From Limnohabitans sp. WS1 (GTDB lineage Bacteria > Pseudomonadota > Gammaproteobacteria > Burkholderiales > Burkholderiaceae_C), in the NCBI RefSeq assembly GCF_003063265.1, contig NZ_NERU01000014.1:59948-123947 (forward strand): 64,000 nucleotides of DNA, in the 5' to 3' direction. The notes below the pieces were generated by a model. The model searched no databases and was not told where the DNA came from. It was given only the letters and a program-made list of their open reading frames with translations. Shown piece by piece: positions 12,031 through 22,699 of this stretch. The translations under genes were made by a program, and so were the position numbers. Each line of letters starts with the position of its first letter. The first letter of the stretch is position 1.

Positions 12031-13029
12031 TTATTGCAAGGCTTGCACGCCTGCAACCAGCCAACCACCGCCTTGCTTGGATTTGGTCATGTTCCAGACT
12101 TCGCGGAATGGGCTAGGACCCGACACTGCGTCTTCACGGATCATGCCGTTGAACTCGACACTGGCCATGTAGGCGTCGGCCTGCTCTTCAATGCCCAAAA
12201 GCTGGGCGTCAAGCATGACCACTTCGGTCTTGTTTGGTTGACCTGGGAATTGCGCTTCACGCTCTGCCAATTGGTTGCGTATTTCCAAAACCATGGCATC
12301 CGTCATCATGGAGCGCAAAGCACTGATGTCAGAACGATCCCAAGCGTCTTGCAAAGTCACAAAATTGCGTTTCGCAGCGGTGATGAAGCTGTCCACATCA
12401 AAACCCGCAGGAATGCCCCAGGTTTGTGTACCACCCAAATTCGAACCGATGCCCGAACCGATCATGGAACCTGTGGATTGCGAGGCAGCAGAGCTGTCAA
12501 AACGCGTGTTTTGGGCTTCCCAAGGACGCGCTGAAGCGTCATTGCCAACATTGTGAGGGCTGTATTCCTTGAGGGATGCAGGGTTGTTGGCAGAGCCTCC
12601 TGCACCTTGGTAGGCCAGACCATTCGTCTGCGTCGCACCGCCTCGGCGAGCCCGCATGATCATGCCGATCACAGCGATCACTGCCACACCGATCAACAAA
12701 GCCATCAAGATGTTGCCAAAGGCCTCACCCATGCCGAGCGAACTGGCCAGCCAGGCCAAGCCCAAACCAGCGGCCAAACCGCCCAACATGGCACCCCATG
12801 GTTTCTTCGGTGCAGCAGCAGCTGGTGCGGCAGCAGGTTTGGCCGCATTGGTGGGGGCTGCATTTTGTGCCGGCGCGGCAGGTGTTTGAGGCGCTGCATC
12901 GCGCTTGGTGACCTGATTCGATTGCTGCCCAATGGATTTTCCGCCACCCATGCGGCGTGCGGCCTCGGCGTTCAGGCTGCCCAAGGCCATCACGCCCGCG
13001 AGCATCAGTGTCATCAACTTTCTGTTCAT
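12031..13029 (-). CDS. Tim44-like domain protein, membrane-anchored
   Basis: A 332-residue protein with an N-terminal signal or anchor (MNRKLMTLMLAGVMALGSL), a low-complexity alanine/proline linker at about 45–75, one or two hydrophobic helices near 80–125 (including ILMALLIGVAVIAVIGMIM) and a C-terminal Tim44-like domain from about residue 208 (DVDSFITAAKRNFVTLQDAW) to the end. Bacterial Tim44-like proteins are membrane-associated but uncharacterised. GGAGA precedes the ATG at good spacing. It lies in the ubiE–ubiJ–ubiB series, as in other Comamonadaceae, suggesting a link to membrane or quinone metabolism by context only. Confidence 0.88.
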   Translation of the reverse strand: MNRKLMTLMLAGVMALGSLNAEAARRMGGGKSIGQQSNQVTKRDAAPQTPAAPAQNAAPTNAAKPAAAPAAAAPKKPWGAMLGGLAAGLGLAWLASSLGMGEAFGNILMALLIGVAVIAVIGMIMRARRGGATQTNGLAYQGAGGSANNPASLKEYSPHNVGNDASARPWEAQNTRFDSSAASQSTGSMIGSGIGSNLGGTQTWGIPAGFDVDSFITAAKRNFVTLQDAWDRSDISALRSMMTDAMVLEIRNQLAEREAQFPGQPNKTEVVMLDAQLLGIEEQADAYMASVEFNGMIREDAVSGPSPFREVWNMTKSKQGGGWLVAGVQALQ

Positions 13030-13064
13030 GGTGTCTCCAACTCAGGAAATTCAATTTTCGGACA

Positions 13065-13796
13065 TCAACATTTGATGCCCATGTGCAAGGCTACCACCCC
13101 GGCCGACAAGTTGTGAAAATCAACATGGCCAAATCCGGCATTTTTCATAAGGGTTTTCAGATCCTCTTGGCTGGGGTGCATGCGGATGGATTCTGCCAAA
13201 TACCGGTAGCTGTCGGCGTCACCCGCCACCAGCTTGCCCAACTGGGGCAAGATCTTGAAGCTGTACCAGTCGTAGGCTTTTTCCAGGGGTTTGGCCACTT
13301 TGGAAAACTCCAAAACCAACAATTTACCGCCTGGCTTGAGCACCCGGCACATTTCCTTCAAAGCCACGTCCTTGTGCGTCATGTTGCGCAGGCCAAAGGC
13401 GACGCTGACCACATTGAAATGCCCATCCGGAAAAGGCAGTTTTTCGGCATCACACACCAAAGTGGGCAGCACCAGACCGTGGTCAACCAAACGGTCACGC
13501 CCGGTGGACAACATGGCTTCGTTGATGTCGGTGTGCACCACGCGGCCCGTGGTCCCCACTTTTTTGGCAAAGGCCATGGACAAGTCGCCCGTGCCGCCTG
13601 CGATGTCCAGCACCTGATAGCCTTCTTTGAGGTTGGCCACCTGCACGGTGTAGGCCTTCCACACGCGGTGCAAGCCCATGGACATCAGGTCGTTCATCAC
13701 GTCGTATTTGGACGCGACCGAGTCGAACACGCCACGCACATGCTTGGCTTTTTCGCTCTCGTCGACGGTTTTGAAACCGAAGTGGGTGCTGCTCAT
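13065..13796 (-). CDS. ubiE: Demethylmenaquinone/2-polyprenyl-benzoquinol methyltransferase UbiE
   Basis: A 243-residue SAM-dependent C-methyltransferase that methylates the benzoquinol ring in ubiquinone synthesis. The SAM-binding motif I is [13 protein letters not shown] near residue 63; family motifs [17 protein letters not shown] near the N-terminus and [19 protein letters not shown] near 145–165 are clear. The length equals the family norm. It starts 10 bases after the DUF971 gene stop and is followed by the Tim44-like gene after 35 bases, so it is internal to the long minus-strand unit. Confidence 0.97.
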   Translation of the reverse strand: MSSTHFGFKTVDESEKAKHVRGVFDSVASKYDVMNDLMSMGLHRVWKAYTVQVANLKEGYQVLDIAGGTGDLSMAFAKKVGTTGRVVHTDINEAMLSTGRDRLVDHGLVLPTLVCDAEKLPFPDGHFNVVSVAFGLRNMTHKDVALKEMCRVLKPGGKLLVLEFSKVAKPLEKAYDWYSFKILPQLGKLVAGDADSYRYLAESIRMHPSQEDLKTLMKNAGFGHVDFHNLSAGVVALHMGIKC

Positions 13797-13806
13797 GCCG
13801 ACTTCC

Positions 13807-14226
13807 TCAATGCTTGTGACCGCAGCTGCCGCCCGCCGAGGCTTCGACCATGGGCGCGTCGCGGCTCATGCCCGCCGCTTGCAGGCGGTCTTCGTACTGC
13901 TTCCAGAGGGCCGCTTCCTGGTCACCCAGAAAGTACAGGTACTCCCAAGTGAACAAACCCGATTCGTGCCCATCGGTGAAGGTGGGTTTCACGGCGTAAT
14001 TGCCCACAGGCTCGATTTCGGCAATGCCGACCTCGCGCTTGCCGGTTTGCAGCACTTCTTGGCCGGGGCCGTGGCCTTGCACCTCGGCCGAGGGCGAGTA
14101 CACGCGCATCAGCTCAAACGGGATGCGGAACTGAGCACCGTCGGAAAACCCGATTTCCAATACCCGGGTCTGACCGTGCAAGGTCAGCGACTCGGGGTGG
14201 GGCATGTCTTTTTTCAATCCGGCCAT
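13807..14226 (-). CDS. DUF971 domain protein
   Basis: A 139-residue protein of the DUF971 family, related to the N-terminal domain of gamma-butyrobetaine hydroxylase. The core runs from about residue 12 ([19 protein letters not shown]) to about 105 ([15 protein letters not shown]). The C-terminus ends GGSCGHKH, with a cysteine and two histidines that might bind a metal. Function is unknown; the family neighbours ubiE in many betaproteobacteria. It lies 41 bases after the DUF3683 oxidoreductase gene. Confidence 0.88.
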   Translation of the reverse strand: MAGLKKDMPHPESLTLHGQTRVLEIGFSDGAQFRIPFELMRVYSPSAEVQGHGPGQEVLQTGKREVGIAEIEPVGNYAVKPTFTDGHESGLFTWEYLYFLGDQEAALWKQYEDRLQAAGMSRDAPMVEASAGGSCGHKH

Positions 14227-14267
14227 GTTTTGCTTTCGAAATTTTGCTGTCGGGTTGCGTGCCGGGC

Positions 14268-17200
14268 TTACACCAGCACGCGCTCAATGCCGCCTGCATT
14301 GGCGGCGCTGACGTACTCGGGCATCCAGTTCTCGCCCAGGATGTGCTTGGCCATCTCGACGACGATGTAGTCGGCTTCGAGCAGGCCGTTTTTCATGTCG
14401 TCGCCAAAGCGCGACAAGCCTTGCAGGCAGCTCGGGCAGCTGGTCAGGATTTTCACGTTGGCTTGCGGGGCCAGCGCACCGCTTGCGCGCAAGGCGGCTT
14501 CGCCTTTGAGCAACTCTTCTTCCTTGCGAAAGCGCACCTGGGTCGAGATGTCCGGGCGCGTCACGCCCAGCGTGCCCGACTCGCCGCAGCAGCGTTTGCT
14601 CTCCAGAACGTTGTCACCCATCAAGGCCTTGACGGTCTTCATGGGCTCTTGCTGCTTCATGGGACTGTGGCAAGGGTCGTGGTAAAGATAGGCCCCGCCC
14701 GCGTCCAGCTTCATGCCCTTTTCGAGCAAGAACTCGTGGATGTCGATGATGCGGCAGCCGGGGAAGATCTTGTCGAACTGGTAGCCCTGCAGCTGGTCAT
14801 AGCAGGTGCCGCAGCTCACCACCACGGTCTTGATGTCCAGGTAGTTCAGCGTGTTGGCCACGCGGTGGAACAGCACACGGTTGTCGGTGATGATCTTCTC
14901 GGCCTTGTCAAACTGGCCCGAGCCCTTTTGCGGGTAGCCACAGCACAGGTAGCCCGGTGGCAACACGGTCTGCACGCCCACATGCCAGAGCATGGCCTGA
15001 GTGGCCAAGCCCACTTGGCTGAACAGGCGCTCAGAGCCACAACCGGGGAAGTAAAACACCGCTTCGGACTCCGAGGTGGTGGCCTTCGGGTTGCGGATGA
15101 TGGGCACGTAATCGTTGTCTTCGATGTCCAGCAGAGCACGCGCGGTTTTCTTGGGCAAGTTGCCCGGCATTTTTTTGTTGATGAAGTGGATCACCTGCTC
15201 TTTGATGGGCGCGGTGCCCACCGATGCAGGCGGTGCGCTGGTCTGCTTGCGGGCCACGCCCTTGAGCAAACCGGCCACAAAGCGCTGCGCCTTCATGCCC
15301 ACACCCACCATGGCGGCACGCGCCAGCTTGATGGTCTCGGGGTTGGTGGCGTTGAGCATGAACATGGCGGCAGCATTGCCGGGCCGGAAGCTCTTTTGCC
15401 CCATCTTGCGCAACAGGTTGCGCATGTTCATGGACACATCGCCAAAGTCGATGTTGACCGGGCAAGGCGTCAGGCACTTGTGGCACACGGTGCAGTGGTC
15501 AGCCACATCTTCAAACTCTTGCCAATGCTTGATGGAGATGCCCCGGCGGGTTTGCTCTTCGTAGAGGAAAGCCTCGACCAGCAAAGAGGTCGCCAAAATC
15601 TTGTTGCGCGGGCTGTAGAGCAAATTGGCACGCGGCACATGTGTGGCGCACACGGGTTTGCACTTGCCACAGCGCAGGCAGTCTTTCACGCTGGCGGCAA
15701 TCTCGCCAATGTCGGACTGCTGCATGATCAGCGACTCATGGCCCATCAGGCCAAAGCTGGGGGTGTAGGCGTGCGTCAAATCGGCCGCATGCACATCGTC
15801 GCCCAAGCCCGTCAGGGCCGCGCCACGCAGCAGCTTGCCTTTGTTGAAGCGCCCTTGTGGGTCCACCTTGGCTTTGTAGGCGGTGAAGTTGGCCAACTCG
15901 TCGTCGGTCAAAAACTCCAGCTTGGTGATGCCAATGCCGTGTTCGCCCGAGATCACGCCATCCAGGCTGCGGGCCAGCACCATGATGCGGGCCACCGCCT
16001 CGTGCGCGGTTTGCAGCATCTCGTAGTTGTCGGAGTTGACCGGGATGTTGGTGTGCACATTGCCGTCACCTGCGTGCATGTGCAGCGCCACCCACACGCG
16101 ACCTTTGAGCACGCGTTGGTGAATGGCCGTGACTTCGGTCAGGATCGGCAAAAAGGCCGAACCGGAGAAGATGTTCTGGAAAGCTGGGCGAATTTGCGTC
16201 TTCCAGCTGGCGCGCAGGCTGTGCTCTTGCAACTGATGGAACAGCGCGTCGACATCGGTCAACCAGCCTTGCCACTGATCGCGCACTTCGCGCACCACCG
16301 CCAGGGCTTGCGCCACGCGGTCTTCCAGCAACTCGGCCGAAGGAATGTCGCTGGCATCGTCTTGCTTGCCCAAGGGCAGGTTGCCCTTTTGCAGAAAATC
16401 TTCCAGCTCACGGCAAAACTGCAGTTTGTTGCGCAGGCTGAGTTCGATGTTGATGCGCTCGATGCCGTCGGTGTACTCGGCCATGCGTGGCAGCGGAATG
16501 ACCACGTCTTCGTTGACCTTGAAGGCGTTGGTGTGGCGCGAAATAGCCGCTGTCTTTTTGCGGTCGTGCCAGAACTTTTTGCGCGCCTCGGGGCTGATGG
16601 CGATGAAGCCTTCGCCGCTACGCGAGTTGGCGATGCGCACGATCTCGCTGGTCGCCTTGGCCACGTCGTCGGCGTTGTCACCGGCGATGTCACCGATCAA
16701 GACCATCTTGGGAAAGCCACCGCGCTTGCTCTTGGTGGAATAACCCACGGCCCGCAAATAGCGGTCGTCCAAGTGCTCCAAACCGGCCATCACGGTGCCG
16801 GTGCGCTTTTGCTCGGCAAACATGAAGTCTTTGATCTCGACGATGCTGGGCACCGCCTCGCGGGCGTGGCCAAAGAACTCCATGCACACGGTGCGGGTGT
16901 GGGTGGGCATGCGGTGCACGACCCACCGGGCGCTGGTGATCAGGCCGTCGCAGCCTTCTTTTTGCACACCGGGCAAGCCGCTCAAGAACTTGTCGGTCAC
17001 GTCCTTGCCCAAACCTTCCTTGCGGAAAGTCTTGCCCGGAATGACCAGGGTTTCGGTGCGGATCGGGGTTTTGCCGTCGGCCTTGAAGTAACGCAGCTCA
17101 AAGGTGGCGACCTCGGCGTCGTGGATCTTGCCCATGTTGTGGTCCATGCGCACCACATCCAGCCATTCGGCGTCGGGCGTGACCATGCGCCAGCTGGCCA

Positions 17201-18146
17201 GGTTATCCAGTGCCGTGCCCCACAACACCGCCTTTTTGCCGCCTGCGTTCATGGCGATGTTGCCGCCCACGCAGCTGGCTTCGGCCGAAGTTGGGTCCAC
17301 CGCAAAGACAAAACCGCCGCGCTCGGCCGCATCGGCCACGCGCTGGGTGACCACACCGGCTTCGGTGTAAATGGTCGGAATCTTGTGCGCAATGCCCGGC
17401 AGGTCGATCATTTCGACCTCGGTCATGGCTTCGAGCTTTTCGGTGTTGATGACCGCGCTCTTCCAGGTCAGCGGGATCGCGCCCCCCGTGTAGCCCGTAC
17501 CGCCGCCGCGTGGGACGATGGTCAAGCCCAAATCGATACAGCCTTTGACCAGCCCAGCCATTTCGACCTCAGAGTCAGGCGTCAGCACCACAAAGGGGTA
17601 TTCCACACGCCAGTCGGTGGCGTCGGTCACATGGCTCACACGCGAGAGGCCATCGAACTTGATGTTGTCTTTGGCCGTCAGGCGGCCCAAGGTCTTTTGC
17701 ACCTGGCTGCGCAGCTTGGCCATGCGGGTGAAACGCTCGCTGAACTGCGTCACGGCCTGGGCGGCCATGGCCAGCAATTGGCCAACCAAGGCGTCGCGGG
17801 CAGCATCCACACTCGGGGTGCGGCGCTTTTGCACCTCGCCCAGGCGGTGCTGCAGGGCCTCGACCAGCAGTTTGCGGCGGGCCGGGTTGTCCAACAGGTC
17901 GTCTTGCAGATAAGGATTGCGCTCCACCACCCAGATGTCACCCAGCACTTCATACAGCATGCGGGCAGAGCGGCCCGTGCGGCGCTCCTCGCGCAGCTGG
18001 TTCAGCAGGTCCCAAGCTGACTCACCCAGCAAACGCAACACGATTTCGCGGTCTGAAAAGCTGGTGTAGTTGTAGGGAATTTCACGCAAACGCGGCGCTT
18101 CGGCGTCGGCTTGCATCAAATGTTGGAGCGTAATGGGTGCATTCAT
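14268..18146 (-). CDS. DUF3683 FAD-linked oxidase with Fe-S and CCG domains (D-2-hydroxyacid dehydrogenase-like)
   Basis: A 1292-residue multidomain oxidoreductase. In order: DUF3683 (about 1–150); FAD_binding_4/PCMH domain near 185–360 ([18 protein letters not shown]); FAD-oxidase C-terminal domain to about 760 ([27 protein letters not shown]); two 4Fe-4S clusters ([11 protein letters not shown] near 820, [12 protein letters not shown] near 880); then cysteine-rich CCG regions ([37 protein letters not shown]). This is GlcD/Dld, ferredoxin and GlpC/LldE modules in one chain, so it probably oxidises D-lactate or a similar 2-hydroxyacid and passes electrons to quinone. The substrate is unproven. 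The ATG at 18146 is preferred to a TTG six codons upstream. It heads the minus-strand series that runs into ubiE. Confidence 0.92.
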   Translation of the reverse strand: MNAPITLQHLMQADAEAPRLREIPYNYTSFSDREIVLRLLGESAWDLLNQLREERRTGRSARMLYEVLGDIWVVERNPYLQDDLLDNPARRKLLVEALQHRLGEVQKRRTPSVDAARDALVGQLLAMAAQAVTQFSERFTRMAKLRSQVQKTLGRLTAKDNIKFDGLSRVSHVTDATDWRVEYPFVVLTPDSEVEMAGLVKGCIDLGLTIVPRGGGTGYTGGAIPLTWKSAVINTEKLEAMTEVEMIDLPGIAHKIPTIYTEAGVVTQRVADAAERGGFVFAVDPTSAEASCVGGNIAMNAGGKKAVLWGTALDNLASWRMVTPDAEWLDVVRMDHNMGKIHDAEVATFELRYFKADGKTPIRTETLVIPGKTFRKEGLGKDVTDKFLSGLPGVQKEGCDGLITSARWVVHRMPTHTRTVCMEFFGHAREAVPSIVEIKDFMFAEQKRTGTVMAGLEHLDDRYLRAVGYSTKSKRGGFPKMVLIGDIAGDNADDVAKATSEIVRIANSRSGEGFIAISPEARKKFWHDRKKTAAISRHTNAFKVNEDVVIPLPRMAEYTDGIERINIELSLRNKLQFCRELEDFLQKGNLPLGKQDDASDIPSAELLEDRVAQALAVVREVRDQWQGWLTDVDALFHQLQEHSLRASWKTQIRPAFQNIFSGSAFLPILTEVTAIHQRVLKGRVWVALHMHAGDGNVHTNIPVNSDNYEMLQTAHEAVARIMVLARSLDGVISGEHGIGITKLEFLTDDELANFTAYKAKVDPQGRFNKGKLLRGAALTGLGDDVHAADLTHAYTPSFGLMGHESLIMQQSDIGEIAASVKDCLRCGKCKPVCATHVPRANLLYSPRNKILATSLLVEAFLYEEQTRRGISIKHWQEFEDVADHCTVCHKCLTPCPVNIDFGDVSMNMRNLLRKMGQKSFRPGNAAAMFMLNATNPETIKLARAAMVGVGMKAQRFVAGLLKGVARKQTSAPPASVGTAPIKEQVIHFINKKMPGNLPKKTARALLDIEDNDYVPIIRNPKATTSESEAVFYFPGCGSERLFSQVGLATQAMLWHVGVQTVLPPGYLCCGYPQKGSGQFDKAEKIITDNRVLFHRVANTLNYLDIKTVVVSCGTCYDQLQGYQFDKIFPGCRIIDIHEFLLEKGMKLDAGGAYLYHDPCHSPMKQQEPMKTVKALMGDNVLESKRCCGESGTLGVTRPDISTQVRFRKEEELLKGEAALRASGALAPQANVKILTSCPSCLQGLSRFGDDMKNGLLEADYIVVEMAKHILGENWMPEYVSAANAGGIERVLV

Positions 18147-18268
18147 GGGGCTAGGCTCAGTCAAAGGCGTCGCTCAAGACGCTGTCAGCCAGACCCGAAA
18201 CCAATGTCAAACCGGCTGAGGCTGAATGTTACCGCAGTGCAACAAACACGCGCCGGGGGTGGGGGCAC

Positions 18269-18286
18269 CTGTCACCTGAGAGTCAC
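18269..18286 (+). promoter_or_regulatory. Possible Pho box upstream of ugpB
   Basis: CTGTCAC (18269–18275) and GAGTCAC (18280–18286) are imperfect 7-base direct repeats separated by four bases, the 11-base period of PhoB sites (consensus repeat CTGTCAT). It lies about 140 bases before ugpB. The ugp operon is a PhoB target in E. coli; the assignment here is inference. Confidence 0.35.
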
Positions 18287-18426
18287 GGCTCATGGAAAAT
18301 CCGGATTGTCACTTTGAATTCATCCATCCCTAATAGACTTGTCATTTTTCAAAGGCACAGTCATCGCGTCAGAATGCCCCAAAACAGGGGGCTTTTTGAT
18401 TGTTCAAGCTTTTTTCAGGAACTTTC

Positions 18427-19731
18427 ATGAAACTCAAACTCTCCCTCACCGCCCTCGCCTTGGGCCTGGCCAGCGTGTCAGCCCAAGCCCAAACCGAAGT
18501 CCAGTGGTGGCACTCCATGGGCGGTGCCTTGGGCGAGTGGGTCAACGACCTGGCCAAAGACTTCAACGCCAGCCAAAAAGATTACAAAATCGTGCCCACC
18601 TTCAAAGGCAGCTACGACGAGTCCATGACCGCCGCCATCGCCGCCTTCCGTGCCGGCAATGCCCCGCACATCCTGCAGGTGTTCGAAGTGGGCACCGCCA
18701 CCATGATGGCCAGCAAAGGTGCCATCGTGCCTGTCGGCGAGGTCATGAAAAAAGCCGGCGTCACTTTTGACGCCAACGCCTACGTGCCTGCAGTGGCCGG
18801 TTATTACACCGCTCCCAACGGCCAGATGTTGAGCTTCCCCTTCAACAGCTCCACCACAGTCTTCCACTACAACAAAGACGCCTTCAAGGCCGCTGGCCTG
18901 GACCCTGAAAAGCCACCAAAGACCTGGCCTGAAGTGGCGCTGGCCGCAGGCAAGCTCAAGGCCTCTGGCCACAAATGCCCATTCACCACCAGCTGGGTGA
19001 GCTGGACGCAGCTCGAAAGCTTCTCGGCCTGGCACAACACCGAGTTCGCCTCCAAAGGCAACGGCATGCGCGGCATTGATGCACGCCTGACTTTCAACAG
19101 CCCGCTGCATGTGCGCCACATCGACAACTTGGCCAACATGGCCAAAACCGGACTGTTCGTCTACAAAGGCCGGGGCAACGCGGCCGATGCGGTGTTTGTG
19201 TCGGGCGAATGCGCCATGACCACCGGCTCGTCTGCGCTGTACGGCAACATCAAGCGCAACGCCAAGTTCGCCTCCGGCATCTCCACCCTGCCTTACTACC
19301 CCGATGTGGCGGGTGCACCCCAGAACACCGTCATTGGCGGTGCCAGCCTGTGGGTCATGTCGGGCAAGAAAGACAACGAATACAAGGGCGTGGCTCAGTT
19401 CTTTGCCCACCTGTCCAAGGCCGAAGAAGCGGCCAAGAGCCACCAGCGTACCGGCTACCTGCCACTGACCAAGGCGTCTTATGAGATGACCGAGAAATCG
19501 GGCTTCTACAAGCAAAACCCTGGCACCGACGTGTCGGTGGAGCAGATGATCCGCAAGACCACCGAGAAGTCACGCGGCATACGTTTGGGCAATTTTGTGC
19601 AAATCCGCACCATCAACGACGAGGAACTCGAACAGGTCTGGGCCGGTAAGAAAGCGCCCAAAGAAGCCCTGGACGCCGCAGTCAAACGTGGAAACGAGCA
19701 GCTCGAGCGCTTCCAAAAAGCCAACAAGTGA
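18427..19731 (+). CDS. ugpB: sn-Glycerol-3-phosphate ABC transporter, substrate-binding protein UgpB
   Basis: A 434-residue periplasmic binding protein of family 1 for sn-glycerol-3-phosphate and glycerophosphodiesters. Residues 1–22 form a signal peptide (LALGLASVSAQAQ). Typical UgpB landmarks are VQWWHSMGGALGEWVN at the mature N-terminus, the FKGSYDESMTAAIAAFRAG segment and FPFNSSTTVFHYN near 140. AGGA precedes the ATG. It is the first gene of ugpBAECQ; the ugpA gap is about 100 bases and contains two terminators, which would keep the binding protein in excess over the membrane parts. Confidence 0.96.
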   Translation: MKLKLSLTALALGLASVSAQAQTEVQWWHSMGGALGEWVNDLAKDFNASQKDYKIVPTFKGSYDESMTAAIAAFRAGNAPHILQVFEVGTATMMASKGAIVPVGEVMKKAGVTFDANAYVPAVAGYYTAPNGQMLSFPFNSSTTVFHYNKDAFKAAGLDPEKPPKTWPEVALAAGKLKASGHKCPFTTSWVSWTQLESFSAWHNTEFASKGNGMRGIDARLTFNSPLHVRHIDNLANMAKTGLFVYKGRGNAADAVFVSGECAMTTGSSALYGNIKRNAKFASGISTLPYYPDVAGAPQNTVIGGASLWVMSGKKDNEYKGVAQFFAHLSKAEEAAKSHQRTGYLPLTKASYEMTEKSGFYKQNPGTDVSVEQMIRKTTEKSRGIRLGNFVQIRTINDEELEQVWAGKKAPKEALDAAVKRGNEQLERFQKANK

Positions 19732-19739
19732 GCCCGCGC

Positions 19740-19763
19740 CCCGGGCCGTCTGCCCGGGTTTTG
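19740..19763 (+). terminator. First hairpin terminator after ugpB
   Basis: CCCGGGC (19740–19746) pairs with GCCCGGG (19752–19758) around a five-base loop and is followed by TTTTG. It lies 8 bases after the ugpB stop. Confidence 0.7.
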
Positions 19764-19770
19764 TCTTGAA

Positions 19771-19797
19771 AGCAGGGGCCATGTGCCCCTGCTTTTT
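19771..19797 (+). terminator. Second hairpin terminator in the ugpB–ugpA gap
   Basis: AGCAGGGGC (19771–19779) pairs with GCCCCTGCT (19785–19793), followed by TTTT. Together with the first hairpin it probably lets only part of the transcripts continue into ugpA. Confidence 0.75.
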
Positions 19798-19829
19798 GAG
19801 CTTTTGTGGCTCACCTAAACTCTGCCCCT

Positions 19830-20711
19830 ATGGAAAAACGCGTTCGATTTCAGTCCCGCTGGTTGCCTTGGCTTTTGGTGGCTCCCCAAATGGCCATCGT
19901 GCTGGTGTTCTTTTTTTGGCCCGCCGGGCAGGCGCTTTACCAAAGCGTGCTGTCACAAGATGCTTTTGGCACCAGCACCGAATTTGTCGGACTGGAAAAT
20001 TTTGAGCGCCTGTTTGCCGACAGCACTTACCTCGAATCCTTCAAGACCACGGCGGTTTTTTCCTTGCTGGTGGCTTTTTTCGGCTTGAGCATTTCGCTGC
20101 TGCTGGCCGTGATGGCCGACCGGGTGCTCAAGGGCGCTGCCATCTACAAAACCCTGCTGATATGGCCTTACGCCGTGGCCCCGGTGGTGGCAGGCGTGCT
20201 GTGGCTGTTCATGTTCGCCTCGCCCATGGGCGTGATCGCCTTTTATTTACGCTCGGTGGGCATCGAGTGGAACCACTTGCTCGATTCGGGCCATGCCATG
20301 ACGCTGATCGTGGTAGCGGCCGTGTGGAAGCAAATCTCCTACAACTTCCTGTTCTTTTTGGCGGGGCTGCAGTCCATCCCCAAATCCCTGCTGGAGGCGG
20401 CGGCCATTGACGGGGCCAGCCCTTGGCACCGCTTTTGGACCATCGTGTTCCCGCTGTTGTCGCCCACCACGTTTTTCCTCTTGGTCATCAACGTGGTTTA
20501 TGCCTTTTTTGACACCTTCGGCATTGTCGACGCCACTACCCAAGGCGGCCCCGGCAAAGACACGGCCATTTTGGTCTACAAGGTTTACTACGACGGCTTC
20601 AAGGCGCTGGACATGGGCGGCTCGGCCGCACAGTCGGTCATCCTGATGCTGATCGTGGTGGCACTGACAGTGGTGCAGTTCCGTTTTGTCGAGAAAAAAG
20701 TCCAGTACTGA
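19830..20711 (+). CDS. ugpA: sn-Glycerol-3-phosphate ABC transporter permease UgpA
   Basis: A 293-residue inner-membrane permease (MalF-type, about six helices) that forms the UgpAE channel. The EAA loop that contacts the ATPase is visible as [20 protein letters not shown] near residues 188–207. Family identity is supported by the order B-A-E-C-Q. The start at 19830 ([16 protein letters not shown]) matches UgpA N-termini; the upstream in-frame start lies in the terminator region. The ugpE start is only 9 bases after its stop. Confidence 0.95.
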   Translation: MEKRVRFQSRWLPWLLVAPQMAIVLVFFFWPAGQALYQSVLSQDAFGTSTEFVGLENFERLFADSTYLESFKTTAVFSLLVAFFGLSISLLLAVMADRVLKGAAIYKTLLIWPYAVAPVVAGVLWLFMFASPMGVIAFYLRSVGIEWNHLLDSGHAMTLIVVAAVWKQISYNFLFFLAGLQSIPKSLLEAAAIDGASPWHRFWTIVFPLLSPTTFFLLVINVVYAFFDTFGIVDATTQGGPGKDTAILVYKVYYDGFKALDMGGSAAQSVILMLIVVALTVVQFRFVEKKVQY

Positions 20712-20720
20712 GCCCGCCCC

Positions 20721-21575
20721 ATGATTGAAAAACGCCCCGGCCTCACGGTCCTGTCCCACCTGGTGCTGATCCTAGGGGTGGTGATCGTGGCCTTCCCTCT
20801 GTACCTGACTTTTGTCGCATCGACCCAAAGCGCTGCCGAGATCGCCCAATCGGTGCCCATGTCCATGTGGCCCGGCAGCCACGCGCTGGAGACCTACAGA
20901 ACCGCCCTGTTTGGCGGCGAAACCAGCGCAGGCAGCCGCATCCCGGCGGCAGCGCCCATGATGTGGGTCAGCTTGGTCAGTGCGCTGGTCATTGCCATTG
21001 GCAAGATCGCCATCTCTTTGCTCTCGGCTTTTGCCATCGTGTATTTCCGCTTTCCGCTGCGCAACCTGGTGTTCTGGATGATTTTTGTCACCCTGATGCT
21101 GCCCGTCGAAGTGCGCATTGGCCCCACCTACGAGGTGGTCTCCAACCTGGGCATGCTCAACAGCTACGCGGGCCTGACGGTGCCGCTCATCGCTTCGGCC
21201 ACGGCCACGTTTTTGTTCCGGCAGTTTTTCCTGACGGTGCCTGACGAGCTGGTGGAAGCCGCACGCATGGACGGCGCGGGTCCCATGCGGTTTTTCATCG
21301 ACATCCTGCTGCCACTGACACGCACCTCGATTGCGGCGCTGTTTGTGATCCAGTTCATCTACGGCTGGAACCAATACCTGTGGCCACTCTTAGTGACCAC
21401 CAACGAAGACATGTACCCGGTGGTCATGGGCATCAAACGCCTGATCGCGGGCGAGGCTTACACCGAATGGAACGTGGTCATGGCCACCGCGATTTTGGCC
21501 ATGCTGCCCCCGGCGCTGGTCGTCATCCTGATGCAAAAATGGTTCGTCAAGGGCCTGGTTGATACGGAAAAATAA
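20721..21575 (+). CDS. ugpE: sn-Glycerol-3-phosphate ABC transporter permease UgpE
   Basis: A 284-residue MalG-type permease, partner of UgpA. About six hydrophobic helices are seen, and the EAA loop reads [20 protein letters not shown] near residues 175–194. The C-terminus carries the typical WFVKGLV ending. It is followed by a 110-base gap before ugpC that contains two REP-like hairpin repeats. Confidence 0.95.
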   Translation: MIEKRPGLTVLSHLVLILGVVIVAFPLYLTFVASTQSAAEIAQSVPMSMWPGSHALETYRTALFGGETSAGSRIPAAAPMMWVSLVSALVIAIGKIAISLLSAFAIVYFRFPLRNLVFWMIFVTLMLPVEVRIGPTYEVVSNLGMLNSYAGLTVPLIASATATFLFRQFFLTVPDELVEAARMDGAGPMRFFIDILLPLTRTSIAALFVIQFIYGWNQYLWPLLVTTNEDMYPVVMGIKRLIAGEAYTEWNVVMATAILAMLPPALVVILMQKWFVKGLVDTEK

Positions 21576-21580
21576 TAACC

Positions 21581-21673
21581 CCGGGGACAGACCCATTTGA
21601 AGCGTTGCTCTGTCCTCGTCGAATTAACAAGCCGGGGACAGACCGCTGCGAAGCGGCGCTCTGTCCTCGTCTG
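21581..21673. repeat. Two tandem REP-like hairpin repeats inside the ugp operon
   Basis: Two units of about 42 bases start at 21581 and 21632 (51-base period). Each opens with CCGGGGACAGACC and closes with GCTCTGTCCTCGTC, so GGACAGA and TCTGTCC form a stem. In the second unit an inner stem CCGCT/AGCGG closes a GCGA tetraloop. The units differ mainly in the inner bases. No coding frame crosses them usefully. The form recalls REP/BIME elements, which often sit between transporter genes and alter mRNA stability. Confidence 0.75.
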
Positions 21674-21685
21674 ATCAAAAAACAT

Positions 21686-22699
21686 ATGGCTGCCATCACC
21701 CTCTCTCACATCCTCAAAACCTATGGCCAAGGGGCCAAGGCCAACACCGTCATCCACGACCTGAGTGCACAGATCGCACACGGAGAGTTCGTGGTCATCG
21801 TCGGGCCTTCGGGCTGCGGCAAATCCACCTTGCTGCGCATGGTGGCGGGCCTGGAAGACATCTCGGGCGGCACCATCTCGATCGGTGATCGCGTGGTCAA
21901 CGACCTGGAGCCGGCCGAACGCGACATCGCCATGGTGTTTCAAAACTACGCGCTGTACCCGCACATGAGCGTGTTCGACAACATGGCCTATGGCCTGAAA
22001 ATCGCCAAAGTGCCAGTGGACGAGATCAAAGCCCGGGTGGACAAGGCCGCAGGCATTCTGGAACTCTCCCACCTCTTACAGCGCAAGCCGCGCGAACTCT
22101 CTGGCGGCCAGCGCCAGCGCGTGGCCATGGGCCGCGCCATCGTGCGCCAGCCCCAAGTCTTTTTGTTTGACGAACCGCTGTCCAATCTGGACGCCAAACT
22201 GCGTGCCCAAACCCGGCTGGAAATTCAAAAACTGCACCGCGAACTCGGCATCACCAGCCTGTTTGTCACACACGACCAGGTCGAAGCCATGACCCTGGCC
22301 CAGCGCATGATCGTGATGAACGGCGGCCACATGGAGCAGTTCGGCACGCCCGAAGAGGTCTACAACCGCCCGGCCAGCACCTTTGTGGCCAGCTTCATTG
22401 GCTCGCCCCCGATGAACTTGCTCCAACAAGCCCCAGACACCCCGGCAGGCCGCATTCTGGGCATTCGACCCGAGCACATGGACATCACGCCAACAGGCTG
22501 GCCTTTGCAGGTGGAAACCGTGGAGCTGCTCGGCGCTGAGCGGCTGGTGCACGCCCGTTTGGGTGCAGAAAACCTCACGCTGCGCCTGGACGCATCCCTG
22601 CCCGCCCCTTTAGCAGGCGAATCTTTTTGCATCACCCCCCGCGCGGACAAACTCCACTGGTTTGACGCCAAAACCGGTCAACGCATCGCCACAGCATGA
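21686..22699 (+). CDS. ugpC: sn-Glycerol-3-phosphate ABC transporter ATPase UgpC
   Basis: A 337-residue ATPase of the MalK/UgpC group. Walker [10 protein letters not shown] is at residues 40–48, the Q-loop near [10 protein letters not shown], the signature LSGGQRQR near 134, and Walker [13 protein letters not shown] near 156–167. A C-terminal TOBE-type regulatory domain follows from about 235. It is shorter than some MalK proteins (about 360–370) but complete. The ATG at 21686 gives the family start MAAITLSHI. Its stop overlaps the ugpQ start by four bases (ATGA). Confidence 0.96.
   Translation: MAAITLSHILKTYGQGAKANTVIHDLSAQIAHGEFVVIVGPSGCGKSTLLRMVAGLEDISGGTISIGDRVVNDLEPAERDIAMVFQNYALYPHMSVFDNMAYGLKIAKVPVDEIKARVDKAAGILELSHLLQRKPRELSGGQRQRVAMGRAIVRQPQVFLFDEPLSNLDAKLRAQTRLEIQKLHRELGITSLFVTHDQVEAMTLAQRMIVMNGGHMEQFGTPEEVYNRPASTFVASFIGSPPMNLLQQAPDTPAGRILGIRPEHMDITPTGWPLQVETVELLGAERLVHARLGAENLTLRLDASLPAPLAGESFCITPRADKLHWFDAKTGQRIATA

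Noticed and set aside
14244..18020. A 1258-codon open frame on the plus strand, antisense to the DUF3683 oxidoreductase
   Set aside because: It mirrors the coding frame of the real gene; high GC and codon bias suppress stops on the opposite strand. Its translation is rich in H, Q and A with no domain features.
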